Below are positions 53,901-61,548 of a stretch of DNA of 64,000 bases, piece after piece. How positions within the stretch are numbered: the stretch's first letter is position 1; every line of letters begins with the position of its first letter. The notes beneath the pieces are model-generated. The model was not told the origin of the DNA. It was given only the letters and a program-made list of their open reading frames with translations, and made no database searches. Both the position numbers and the translations under genes were made by a program. The stretch lies in contig CBDDDT010000003.1 in NCBI GenBank assembly GCA_965226755.1, forward strand, positions 930,001-994,000. Reading direction: 5' to 3'. This DNA is from Bog-113 sp965226755. GTDB lineage: Bacteria; Acidobacteriota; Terriglobia; Bryobacterales; Bryobacteraceae.

Positions 53901-54619
53901 GCGGATCCATCCGGCCGCGGCTGCATGGGAGTCTCTTCCCAGCGGGTGGCGCTCGCGTAGCGGACGAAAAGAGAGGCCTGGCGCGAGAAGAATCCGTTTA
54001 AATGAGCGGCGATCGCCTGGTCGGAATGGCGGCGCACGCGCTGGTTCCCGGGCTCGACCGCGATGGAATAGAAGGGCTTCGATTCCACGGTGGACATGCC
54101 CCACAACAACGAGGCGCCATAACCGAAGTATCCGGGCCCGCGCATCCCCAGCCACAAAAGAAGCAGCGCGGCGATCAACGCAAGCGAGCCGAAGGCGGCG
54201 GAGCGGGACGGCGCCGCGATCGAATCGGGACCGGCGGCCGAAGCGAACGGCAGAGAATCGGCCGCCAGCAGAGGAAGGAACGGATCGTTCGAGTGGCGCC
54301 GTTCGACAAAGGTCAGAAGGCGCTCGCCCAGTTCCGGGTGATGGCGCTCGGCTTCGCGGGCAGCCCGCTTCTGATTCAACCGCAGCAGGGGAGTGATGAG
54401 GGCGGCGATCAAAGCGGCGGCGAGGATGAAGAACAGGACGATGCGGGAAAACAGGACGCTGGGGTCGGAAAACGAAAGCTGGTTCATGAGCAGCACCAGC
54501 GCGATCGTCACCAAGAGGGCGGCCGCCAGGAGGATCGCCGAACCGCGCGCCACGGTCAACAAGCGAAGGTTCCGTTCCACGCGGCGCAGGTAATCACTCA
54601 ATTGCTGAAGAGGATTCAC
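50909..54619 (-). CDS. very large DUF4175-like membrane protein with Gln/Ser/Gly-rich coiled-coil tail
   Basis: 1236 residues from GTG 54619 (GTGA overlap with the VWA gene). Three hydrophobic segments lie in the first 165 residues (GSAILLAAALLVTIALVLLM, VLFFILAAALIAALI, ALIAALLLLWLGMRG). A beta-rich region to about 500 has Ig-like strands. From ~500 on it is helical and very polar, with long runs of Gln, Ser and Glu and predicted coiled coil, then Gly/Gln/Ser disorder near 1000-1130. The end is helical (AAVEQQILGASEQAELIL). It is the last member of the MoxR-VWA operon and probably a periplasmic scaffold. The enzyme role, if any, is unknown. Confidence 0.72.
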   Translation of the reverse strand: MNPLQQLSDYLRRVERNLRLLTVARGSAILLAAALLVTIALVLLMNQLSFSDPSVLFSRIVLFFILAAALIAALITPLLRLNQKRAAREAERHHPELGERLLTFVERRHSNDPFLPLLAADSLPFASAAGPDSIAAPSRSAAFGSLALIAALLLLWLGMRGPGYFGYGASLLWGMSTVESKPFYSIAVEPGNQRVRRHSDQAIAAHLNGFFSRQASLFVRYASATRWEETPMQPRPDGSAFQFVLVGLPENVEYYVVSNGIHSVTAKLTAVDLPQVTHLRVTYHFPRAYGQKDEVEDPGGDLRAVQGTVADLGIETDKPLNGGFLIVDDGQRIPLTGDGTSHHAAVPIMKDGAYHVAVEDSGQVVRLSDDYFIEARRDSPPVVTINRPNRDARVTPIEEVPVEIQARDDYGVQSLDLHFSVNGGPEQVRSLLNSKGAKDAHGSSLLSLEDFKLVPGDVVSLYASARDATTTARSDIYFIESRPFELTYHQEQASSNSGSGQDEPKIADRQKEIIAATFNQLKSQKHDAGTDAENAKYLSGVQTKLRDEAQSLSNRMKARQIAGSNTAFQQFVASMESAVAAMDPAAAQLKGQKWQDALSPEQKALQYLLRAEAIFRDIQVQITRSGGGGGGGGGASRDLEGLTNLELDTQKNQYESGSQSAADQKQKEADEALKKLEELAKRQQELAQQQQNKQNFQQRWQQEMLRREAEQLRQKLEDLARKQDSQQASQSQQASQSQQGEQPGSQGQPSSQQGQSSSQSSGQSASRQQAPSQPRNASSSTGGKFSPGTQQALDQALQNLTEAERRMGDAASHGETSQAQRAAEELNRAESAMSQMRHQQNGSEMGDVRAQAEKLAEKQKNFDDRLRHNFGGGASASRTEQQTRQLESQMAEEKRKEIEDFHQLEHSMQEATRGMQNTQPDAAKKLRDALGDMQQNELESRMKWTVEALNKGLGSYAVMREAPVTREMDDLKDKLRDAESAMKSGSGAGAGDQGLQQALERAEKLHRDLEAMAGQQPGNQPGQESGAQSGKGQQGGKPASQPGSQPGQQRGGQQSSNGSQGGQSAGSGQQPGRQPGQQSAQSGESGEGSTGQRGQQSGDARGGGFGPVGPAGGGTWDAMNLGNRRPPDAATAQREYDEAVRELSRLQQSVRSDPATAKDIQDLVRQLGQLDPRRFNADPQRLAAVEQQILGASEQAELILRRKLDDARGSVRTPEPQNVPPGYANAVADYFRRLSQ

Positions 54620-56589
54620 GATGTACCTTCTTTCACTTCAAGATGCCGGTTCCCCAGCACCGATTCGGCAATAGCCAGAGCCAGCGCGCATAGCAAAACG
54701 TACCACCAAAGCTCGTTCTTCCGCGCGGTGCCGGACGCGGGGCCGCCAGGTGCGGTTCCCGGCTCCGTTCCCGTGTTGCGCCACAACGTCAGCGTCTCCG
54801 GGGCCAGCACCGCGAAATCGGACTCCCGGCGGTCGGGATTGACGGCGGCGAGCTCGTGCTTTCCATTCTGGCGGCGGATATCGTAGAAGCCCTGATGTTC
54901 GAGCGGCAGACTGCGCACGCGCGTGGATTCCGCGAGCGAAAGCACGCGCTCACCGCCGGGTCCGGTCACTTCAATGGGGGATTCGCTGGAGGTCCCGCTT
55001 CCGGCGACGCTGGACCGGAGATCGTAAAATGCGCCGGCGGTGTAGTTGCCCGTGGCCGTTTCCACGCGGCCGAGGTAGTCGGTCAGTTGCTGGATGAAGG
55101 GAACAAAGAGCGGGTGAACGGGAAGATCGTTGTCCAGATTATCAAGCGCCGAGGCGAAGATCAGGGAGCGACCTTCGGCGCGCGGGTTTTCGAGCAGCAG
55201 AGGAGTGCCGTCATCAAGACGCAGGAGAACCTTGGCGTCGCCCGGGCGGACCGTGGCGGTGCGGAAAAAGCGGACGCCGTCCCACCGGGGCGTGGCGCGC
55301 AGGGCGGCGTGGGTGGTGTCCACCTGGGAAATGGATGCGTAGCCGGCGCCGCGGGAGATTCCGGCCGAGCGGCGGTTTCCCAGGAGAAACAGCACGCTTC
55401 CGCCGCGATCGACGTACTTGCGGACCGCATTCTCAAAGCCGGGAGGGAAATCAGGATCGCTCAGCACCACGAAGGCGAAGCGATCGAGAGACGCAGCCGC
55501 GGCCTGCTGGTATGTCGCTGTGGTGAGCGAAAACGCCGGCTGATTGGAAGCCGCCAGAGCGGTCTGAAAGTACAGGGGACTGCGCGTATCGCCGGGGTCG
55601 TGAACAAACAGCGCGGGAGCGGGATCAGAGCGCTCGATGGCGAAGAAGAAGTGGTCGTCTTCGGGGAAGTTGTCCGAGGAGTTGATGCGGACCTCGCCTC
55701 GGGTGAGGCCAAAGGGCGCGTCGAGACCGGTGAAATCGACCGTGGCGCGGCCGCCGGCCGGAAGCTTCGCCGTCTTGGTCTCCACGGAACGGCCGTTCAG
55801 CAGAAGCGTGACTTGCGGGGCGGCTTCTCGCAAGGAATAGCTGACCAGCGTGGCCTGCACGCGGCCGCTCTTCGGGTTGAACAGACGGCGCGGGGCGAGA
55901 ACGCTTTCCACGGCCAGGTTGGAAATCATGCCGGTCGCGGAAGGATGGGGAATCAATCGCGTTCCCTCGGGAAGCCGCAGATCGGCGAAATTGCCGGGCG
56001 CGGAGGTTTTCTGCATATCCGAGAAAAGATCGGCTTCCACCGGGCTCTTGGTGGATTGGGCGAGGGAGCGCACGGCACGGGCGACCTCCGCGAATGAACT
56101 CGCGCCGTCGCCCGGCTGCAGGGCTTGGATGCCGGCTTGCAGAGCCGTCCGATCCCCGGTCAGGTTGGTGAGCAGCCGCGTGGGGCCGCCGAACGCGATC
56201 AGCTGGGCGCGGTCGGACGCGTGCATGCCGTTCACGGTCTGGAGCGCATCCTGCTTGGCGCGTTCCAGGCGGTCCCCCTGGCGCATGCTGAACGAATCGT
56301 CGATCAGCAGCGCGATCACACGGCCGCCGTGGGCTGAAGCGACTCCGGCCGATTCGATAATCGGCCGCGCGAAAGCCAGCGCAAGCAGGGCAAAAAAGAG
56401 CGCGCGCAAGGCAAACAGAACGCGGTACTTCAGACGCCGCCGCTTGATGGAGCTTTGCACCCGGCGCTCGAAGAACATGAGCGAGCTGAAGGGCCGCGGC
56501 GTAATCTTGTGCTGCCGCAGCAGATGGAGGTAGACGGGCAACCCCACCGCAACCAGTCCCGCCAGAAACCAGGGCGCGAGAAAACCCAT
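54616..56589 (-). CDS. BatA-type VWA membrane protein
   Basis: 657 residues. The BatA N-terminal motif FLAPWFLAGLVAVGLPVYLHLL is followed by FSSLMFFERRVQSSIKRRR and a second helix (LFALRALFFALLALAFARP). The VWA domain starts at VIALLIDDSFSMRQGDRLERAK with an intact DxSxS metal site. A long periplasmic beta region and a GATase-like section (VVLSDPDFPPGFENAVRKYV) follow. A last helix anchors the end (ELWWYVLLCALALAIAESV). VWA proteins of this kind act with MoxR ATPases. It starts 1 base from the DUF58 stop. Confidence 0.85.
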   Translation of the reverse strand: MGFLAPWFLAGLVAVGLPVYLHLLRQHKITPRPFSSLMFFERRVQSSIKRRRLKYRVLFALRALFFALLALAFARPIIESAGVASAHGGRVIALLIDDSFSMRQGDRLERAKQDALQTVNGMHASDRAQLIAFGGPTRLLTNLTGDRTALQAGIQALQPGDGASSFAEVARAVRSLAQSTKSPVEADLFSDMQKTSAPGNFADLRLPEGTRLIPHPSATGMISNLAVESVLAPRRLFNPKSGRVQATLVSYSLREAAPQVTLLLNGRSVETKTAKLPAGGRATVDFTGLDAPFGLTRGEVRINSSDNFPEDDHFFFAIERSDPAPALFVHDPGDTRSPLYFQTALAASNQPAFSLTTATYQQAAAASLDRFAFVVLSDPDFPPGFENAVRKYVDRGGSVLFLLGNRRSAGISRGAGYASISQVDTTHAALRATPRWDGVRFFRTATVRPGDAKVLLRLDDGTPLLLENPRAEGRSLIFASALDNLDNDLPVHPLFVPFIQQLTDYLGRVETATGNYTAGAFYDLRSSVAGSGTSSESPIEVTGPGGERVLSLAESTRVRSLPLEHQGFYDIRRQNGKHELAAVNPDRRESDFAVLAPETLTLWRNTGTEPGTAPGGPASGTARKNELWWYVLLCALALAIAESVLGNRHLEVKEGTS

Positions 56590-57504
56590 CTAGAGCCGCC
56601 TCTGCCGCAAAGTGAGGTACTCGCGAAGACCTTCGTCCAAGGGCCGCGAGGTGTTCATGAGCTGGTAGTCCAGGCCGGCCCGCTGGGAGGCGGTGCGCAG
56701 CGCCTCGATGTGCCGGCGAAAGCGGTCGCGGTATTCGTTGTTGGCGTACTCCGGGGACACCTCCAGCGTGATCTTGCTCTCCATGTCTTCGAGGACAACG
56801 GGATCACGAAAGCCGGGATCGAGCTCGCCGGCATCCACCATATGGAACAGCACAACGTCGTTGCCGTGATAGCGCAGGGGTTCGATGTGACGGACCACGG
56901 CGGCGGGATCGTCATAAAAATCCGAGATCACGGCGACGATGCCGCGGCGATGGAGGTATTGCTGGAAATGCAGAAAGGGCTTTGCGAAGTCGGTGTTGGT
57001 TCCGGGTTGCGCCGACTCAATGGCGTGGAGCACGCGCATGAGCTGACCCTGGCGCGCGGAGGGTTGGACATAGCCGCGGACCTCGTCGTCGAAGACGATG
57101 ACGCCGGTCGCATCGCGCTGCGTGCTGCCGAGATAGGCGAGCGACGCGGCTAAGAACCGGGAATATTCCAGCTTGGACACACGGCTGGAATTGTGGGACC
57201 CAGAGCCATAAGACCCCGAGCCATAAGACATTGACGCGCTGACGTCGAGAAGAAGCAGCAACTGCGAGTTCGTCTCGCCCCGGAAGCGCTTCAGGTACAT
57301 GCGCTCGGAGCGGGCGAAAACGTTCCAATCGATATGACGCAAGTCGTCGCCGGGCGTGTAGGCGCGATACTCGGCGAATTCCTGGCTGAAACCGAAATCG
57401 GGAGACCGGTGAAGCCCCGCGACAAAGCCGTCCACGACCGTTCGCGCGACCAGCTCGATAGAAGAAATGGTTGCGAGCACGGCGGGATCCAGATAGCGCT
57501 GCAT
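56590..57504 (-). CDS. DUF58 VWA-like protein of the MoxR operon
   Basis: 304 residues. The DUF58 hallmark is FAEYRAYTPGDDLRHIDWNVFARS, then FRGETNSQLLLLLDVSASMSYG with an intact DxSxS site. Just after it lies a duplicated YGSGS block coded by a 15-base tandem repeat. The rest is a VWA fold (ATGVIVFDDEVRGYV, VAVISDFYDDPAAVV). DUF58 proteins are regular MoxR partners. It lies 17 bases after moxR and abuts the BatA-like gene. Confidence 0.9.
   Translation of the reverse strand: MQRYLDPAVLATISSIELVARTVVDGFVAGLHRSPDFGFSQEFAEYRAYTPGDDLRHIDWNVFARSERMYLKRFRGETNSQLLLLLDVSASMSYGSGSYGSGSHNSSRVSKLEYSRFLAASLAYLGSTQRDATGVIVFDDEVRGYVQPSARQGQLMRVLHAIESAQPGTNTDFAKPFLHFQQYLHRRGIVAVISDFYDDPAAVVRHIEPLRYHGNDVVLFHMVDAGELDPGFRDPVVLEDMESKITLEVSPEYANNEYRDRFRRHIEALRTASQRAGLDYQLMNTSRPLDEGLREYLTLRQRRL
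57203..57229 (+). repeat. 15-base tandem repeat beside the DUF58 metal site
   Basis: GAGCCATAAGACCCC at 57203-57217 is followed by GAGCCATAAGAC (57218-57229). On the coding strand it writes YGSGS twice, directly after the DVSASM metal-binding motif. The unit length is a multiple of three, so copy changes keep the frame. Confidence 0.75.
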
Positions 57505-57521
57505 GGGCGTGAGTGCTTCGA

Positions 57522-58547
57522 TTAATCGCGCGGCGCAGGTTTGTTGTCCAGCAGCCGCCGCAGGATGTCGTCCGTGCTGAGGCGGTCGGATTCGGCGTGG
57601 AAGTTCAGCAAAATGCGGTGCCGCAGAACGGGAATGACGAGAGCGCGGATGTCCTCGTAAGAGACGTGGTAGCGGCCTTTCATGAGCGCGCGAGCCTTGG
57701 AGGCCAGCACCAGAAATTGGGCCGCCCGGACGCTTCCGCCGTAGTTTACGTACTTCTTCACGAAATCGGGAACGGCCGTGTCGCGCGGGCGGGTGTTGCG
57801 AACCAGGTCCACGGCGTAGCGCGCCACCGAATCCGCGATGGGAACCATGCGGACGAGCTGCTGGAAGCCGAGAATTTCCTCGGCCGTGGTGACCGGTTCG
57901 GCGGTCGCGATCTGGGTGGTGGTCGTGAGGTCCACCACCTTCATCTCTTCGTCGGCGCTGAGATAGTCGAGCACGGTGTTGAAGAGGAAGCGATCGAGTT
58001 GGGCTTCGGGAAGAGGATAGGTGCCTTCGAGCTCGATGGGGTTCTGGGTGGCGAGAACGAAGAAGGGCGCCGGAAGCGTGTAGTTGTGCCCGCGCACCGT
58101 GCAGGCGCGCTCCTGCATCGCTTCAAGCAGCGCGGATTGCGTCTTGGGCGGCGTGCGGTTGATTTCGTCAGCCAGCAGAATGTTGGCGAAAATGGGGCCC
58201 TGCACAAACGTCCACGTGCGGCGTCCCGTTCCGGGCTCCTCTTCGATGATGTCGGTCCCCGTGATATCGGAGGGCATGAGGTCCGGCGTGAACTGAATGC
58301 GTTTGAAGTCCAGGCCGAGCGTCTGCGCCAGGGTGCGGACAAGGAGCGTCTTGGCCGTGCCCGGAAGCCCGGTGATCAGACAATGGCCGCCGACGAACAA
58401 GGCGATCAGCACTTGTTCCAATACTTCTTCCTGCCCGACGATCACGCGCCGAACCTGCCGCACGATATCGGTTTCAATCGCGCGGAAACGATCCACACGG
58501 CTTTTCAAAACTTCGGGTTCGAGTTGCGGGGTCACGGTAGTTGACAT
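57522..58547 (-). CDS. MoxR-type AAA+ ATPase
   Basis: 341 residues. Walker A is GLPGTAKT (60-67), Walker B LLADEINR (D127/E128), then the sensor stretch FFVLATQNPIELEGTYPLPEAQLDRFLF typical of MoxR. A C-terminal helical lid follows. MoxR ATPases remodel or activate VWA-domain partners, here the DUF58 and BatA-like proteins encoded downstream. The gene starts at ATG 58547, 14 bases after the TPR-protease gene. Confidence 0.95.
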   Translation of the reverse strand: MSTTVTPQLEPEVLKSRVDRFRAIETDIVRQVRRVIVGQEEVLEQVLIALFVGGHCLITGLPGTAKTLLVRTLAQTLGLDFKRIQFTPDLMPSDITGTDIIEEEPGTGRRTWTFVQGPIFANILLADEINRTPPKTQSALLEAMQERACTVRGHNYTLPAPFFVLATQNPIELEGTYPLPEAQLDRFLFNTVLDYLSADEEMKVVDLTTTTQIATAEPVTTAEEILGFQQLVRMVPIADSVARYAVDLVRNTRPRDTAVPDFVKKYVNYGGSVRAAQFLVLASKARALMKGRYHVSYEDIRALVIPVLRHRILLNFHAESDRLSTDDILRRLLDNKPAPRD

Positions 58548-58561
58548 AGGGTCCGATCCGT

Positions 58562-60661
58562 TCAGTCCGATGAAGGTGAGTCACTCATTTGAAGCAAAAG
58601 CTTTTGCGCGGGCTTGAACCCGGGCGCGGCTTCGAGGGAGTCGATCAATTCGTCCTTGGCGCGCGCGTCGTCGTGAGCGGCCAGGAAGGCGCGCGCAAGG
58701 CCGTAGTGGGCGGCAGCGGGATCCTGCGGCTTGCCCGCGATGAGCGCGCTGTATTCCCGGATCGCGCCGGGCGCGTTGGAAAGCGCGAGGTACCGTTCGC
58801 CCAGCATGGTGTGCAGTTCCGCGTCGAGCGGCGCAATGTAGGTGAGACGTTCCAAAACCTGAACAGACTCCTTCGTTTTTCCCTCCTTCGAGAGCAGCGC
58901 CGCCAGATCTTTCAGGGTACGCGGATTGCGACCGCCGGCGCGGGAATACCGGAGGAGTTCATCGGCGGCGGATGCGTCATCTCCTTTCGCTTTGTACACT
59001 TGCGCGATCAGCTCATAAGCGCTGCCGGGCTCGACATACTCCGGATAGATGTCGCGGATTGCCGGACCTTTGGCGAGAACTTCATCGTAATTCTTGGCCG
59101 CGGCGGCTTGTTCGAGAGACTTCATGCCCTTTTTCCAGTCGTCGTAGCCGTCGACGGTGCGTTTGGTCTCCGCGTTGAGCGCGGCGAAAAATTTCTCGTC
59201 GAACTGCGCCGGATTCAGACCCAGTTGGCTCTGGATGACCTCCGGCGTCGAATCCGTTTTGGCGAACGCGTGCGCCATCTCGAGCAGCTTGTGCTCCCCC
59301 CATTGCTTAGAAATGAAATCGCAGATCTTGCCGGCCTGGTAATAGGACACCACCACTTGCGACGGGTAGGAGGGATGAATGAAGCCGCGATCCAGTTCGG
59401 CGACCGGCAGGAGCTTCTTTTCTTTGATGACGCGGACGACGTCGGGAGAAAGACGATCGCCCCAGTCAGGCATCACCTGTGTCTCCTCGTGAACGGCGAG
59501 ACCCTCGGTGAACCAGCGCGGAGTCCGCTGGCCGGTGATGCTCAGAATGTATACGTGGCTGAGTTCGTGCCACATGGTGCTGGCCCAGTGAAATTCGCCG
59601 GGCGAGCGACCCGATGGACTGTCCATGGCGACGACATCCTGAAAAGTCACCCCCAGCGCGCCCAGGCCAGGCATGCCCATGGTGCGAACGGCGAAGTCCT
59701 CGTGATTGGGATACACCTCCAGTTGAACAGGGCGCGGGAGTTTAAATTCGTACTTCTTCTGGTATGTGGCCAGGGCGCGCTCAAACTCGGGCTCCATGTA
59801 GAGCTTCAGCTCGGCGGATTCCTTTCGATCGATCCGGAGGATCGTCGTGCTGGTGTGAAAGGTATCGAAATTCTTGTAGATATCCAGAAGTTGCAGGGTG
59901 TTGTAAGTGGGATTATCGACCCACCCGTTCTTGTAACAAAGCTCCAGTTCCTTGCGCGCTTCCACCTCGAGACCGAGGCGCATCAGATTCACGCCGAGTT
60001 GGGAGTGCGCGCTCCAAAGGTCGGGCTGGGCGGCGATCGCCTTGCGGAAATAAGCGATCGCGTCTTCGTAACGCCGGTTGACCTGGAGGAAGTAGCCGAT
60101 CGTCTCGTCCCCGCGGCCGTCGCCGGGATGTTCGGCCAGCATGCGGGCGAGCCACGGATCGGCCGGATGATGCTCCAGCAGCTCCGCGGACGCCATGATT
60201 GCTTCGGCCTGGAGCGAACGCGGATCGAGCTTCAGGGCGCGATCGGCTTCCTCGCGCGCGAGTTTCACGTTGTCGTCTTCGAGCGCCAGCCGCGCGAGCA
60301 GTTCCTGAGCTTCGGTGAGTTTCGGATCGGCCGACAAGGCTTTGTGGGCGAGATCGGCAGCCTTGGCGTCGTAATTCGCCGCCGCGATCAACGCCAGCCC
60401 CAGAAGCGCTCCGGCATTGTTTTTGTCGATGGCGAGAGCTTCCTGGAAGAGACCGCCGGCTTCCTTGGGGTTGTATCGTTCCAGGAAAAGCCGGCCCCAG
60501 CGGACTCTCAGATCCGGATCTTTCGGGTGGACGGCGACGGCGGCGCGGAAGGCGTTGTTGGCGCCCTTGTAATCGTGCGCCCGCCAGAGCGCTTCGGCTT
60601 CCCCGCCGTTTTGCGCGATCGCGGACACGCCGAAGAGGAGAAGCGCGGCGAGAAATCTCAC
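58562..60661 (-). CDS. secreted TPR protein with zinc-metallopeptidase-like (HExxH) domain
   Basis: 699 residues from GTG 60661, which overlaps the previous stop as GTGA. A signal peptide (FLAALLLFGVSAIAQ) precedes TPRs at about 20-260. A gluzincin-like domain follows: STMWHELSHVYIL gives H365-E366-x-x-H369, and RWFTEGLAVHEE supplies the likely third ligand E386. More TPRs (about 560-690) close the chain. It may trim or test envelope proteins. Finding a complete metalloprotease site inside a MoxR-VWA operon is unusual. Confidence 0.8.
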   Translation of the reverse strand: MRFLAALLLFGVSAIAQNGGEAEALWRAHDYKGANNAFRAAVAVHPKDPDLRVRWGRLFLERYNPKEAGGLFQEALAIDKNNAGALLGLALIAAANYDAKAADLAHKALSADPKLTEAQELLARLALEDDNVKLAREEADRALKLDPRSLQAEAIMASAELLEHHPADPWLARMLAEHPGDGRGDETIGYFLQVNRRYEDAIAYFRKAIAAQPDLWSAHSQLGVNLMRLGLEVEARKELELCYKNGWVDNPTYNTLQLLDIYKNFDTFHTSTTILRIDRKESAELKLYMEPEFERALATYQKKYEFKLPRPVQLEVYPNHEDFAVRTMGMPGLGALGVTFQDVVAMDSPSGRSPGEFHWASTMWHELSHVYILSITGQRTPRWFTEGLAVHEETQVMPDWGDRLSPDVVRVIKEKKLLPVAELDRGFIHPSYPSQVVVSYYQAGKICDFISKQWGEHKLLEMAHAFAKTDSTPEVIQSQLGLNPAQFDEKFFAALNAETKRTVDGYDDWKKGMKSLEQAAAAKNYDEVLAKGPAIRDIYPEYVEPGSAYELIAQVYKAKGDDASAADELLRYSRAGGRNPRTLKDLAALLSKEGKTKESVQVLERLTYIAPLDAELHTMLGERYLALSNAPGAIREYSALIAGKPQDPAAAHYGLARAFLAAHDDARAKDELIDSLEAAPGFKPAQKLLLQMSDSPSSD

Positions 60662-61548
60662 TGATCGATCTCCCGCTGCGTCCGGGCCAGTTCCAGAAGA
60701 AGGCCGGTGAGCTGCTTCTTATAGTCGTCGGCGGCCATGGTGTTCTTCTCCTGCTTTAACGCGTCGATCTTGGATTCCAGTTCGTCGCGTTTGGAGACAA
60801 GCTGCCGCCGGGCGGGGTCTGCCGCCAGTGTGACCGCCGCACCGAAGCGGACCACCGGCAGCGTGGCGGCGCGCGTGTTATCGCTGATCACCGGATGCTC
60901 CGTAGCGATCCGCTGCTGTTCGGTGTAGAAGGCCGCCGTCTTGCGCTGCGCGTAGGTGAAGGCTTCGAGGGCGCTCACCGTATCGTTCTTATCGGTGTCG
61001 GCGGCGGAATCGTGCAGGGCTTCGATCCAAAAGCGTCCGAACACCGTCGCGTTGTGCTCCATTCCATCGCGGGTAGCGGCGACGACGAGGCGGCCCGGAT
61101 GCTCCAAAGGTTTGAGAATCGCGCCGCTGGCGCTGGTGGTGTCGACCACCAACTGACGGGAGGCGGCAACCTTGTTGAGCAGGTCGGCGAGCTCTTTAGC
61201 GCTGAGATCCGGGCCGGGAATGTTGAATTTGTATTCGACGCCGTCGAAACTTCCGTGGCCGATCATGAGGAGAACCAGAATGTCCTTCGGCGCGGCGGTC
61301 CGCGCGATTTGCTCTAAGGACGACCGGATATTGGTTTTGGTTGCTTCCGCGCCTTTCAGCGTGGTGACCTCGATGTCTCCGCCCAAGGCGCGCAGGGACT
61401 TGTCGGCTTCAGTGGCGAGGCCGTCGAAGCGCTGGACGTAATCCGGTTCTCCGCCCAGGCCAGCGATGGTGAGATAGAACGTTTTGGCCGGCGACAGCGC
61501 GGGCAGCAGCAGCGCGATCAGAAGTGCGCCCGGCAGAAGGCGCTTCAT
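60658..61548 (-). CDS. caspase/legumain-fold (C13-like) secreted protein lacking the catalytic cysteine
   Basis: 296 residues from ATG 61548, overlapping the VWA-GATase stop as ATGA. A signal peptide (LLPGALLIALLLPALSPA) is present. The fold of C13/C14 peptidases is seen in DILVLLMIGHGSFDG (His98) and LADLLNKVAASRQLVVDTT. Where a Cys should follow the last strand (DTC.SG) the sequence is D136-T-T-S-A-S-G, so the nucleophile is missing. C-terminal ~60 residues form a coiled coil (KRDELESKIDALKQEKN). It is probably a pseudoprotease used for binding or substrate presentation. Confidence 0.75.
   Translation of the reverse strand: MKRLLPGALLIALLLPALSPAKTFYLTIAGLGGEPDYVQRFDGLATEADKSLRALGGDIEVTTLKGAEATKTNIRSSLEQIARTAAPKDILVLLMIGHGSFDGVEYKFNIPGPDLSAKELADLLNKVAASRQLVVDTTSASGAILKPLEHPGRLVVAATRDGMEHNATVFGRFWIEALHDSAADTDKNDTVSALEAFTYAQRKTAAFYTEQQRIATEHPVISDNTRAATLPVVRFGAAVTLAADPARRQLVSKRDELESKIDALKQEKNTMAADDYKKQLTGLLLELARTQREIDQ

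Noticed and set aside
58589..60664. 691-residue open frame on the plus strand
   Set aside because: It is the exact antisense shadow of the TPR-metalloprotease gene. The composition is odd and it has no domain, while the minus strand shows signal peptide, TPRs and HExxH.
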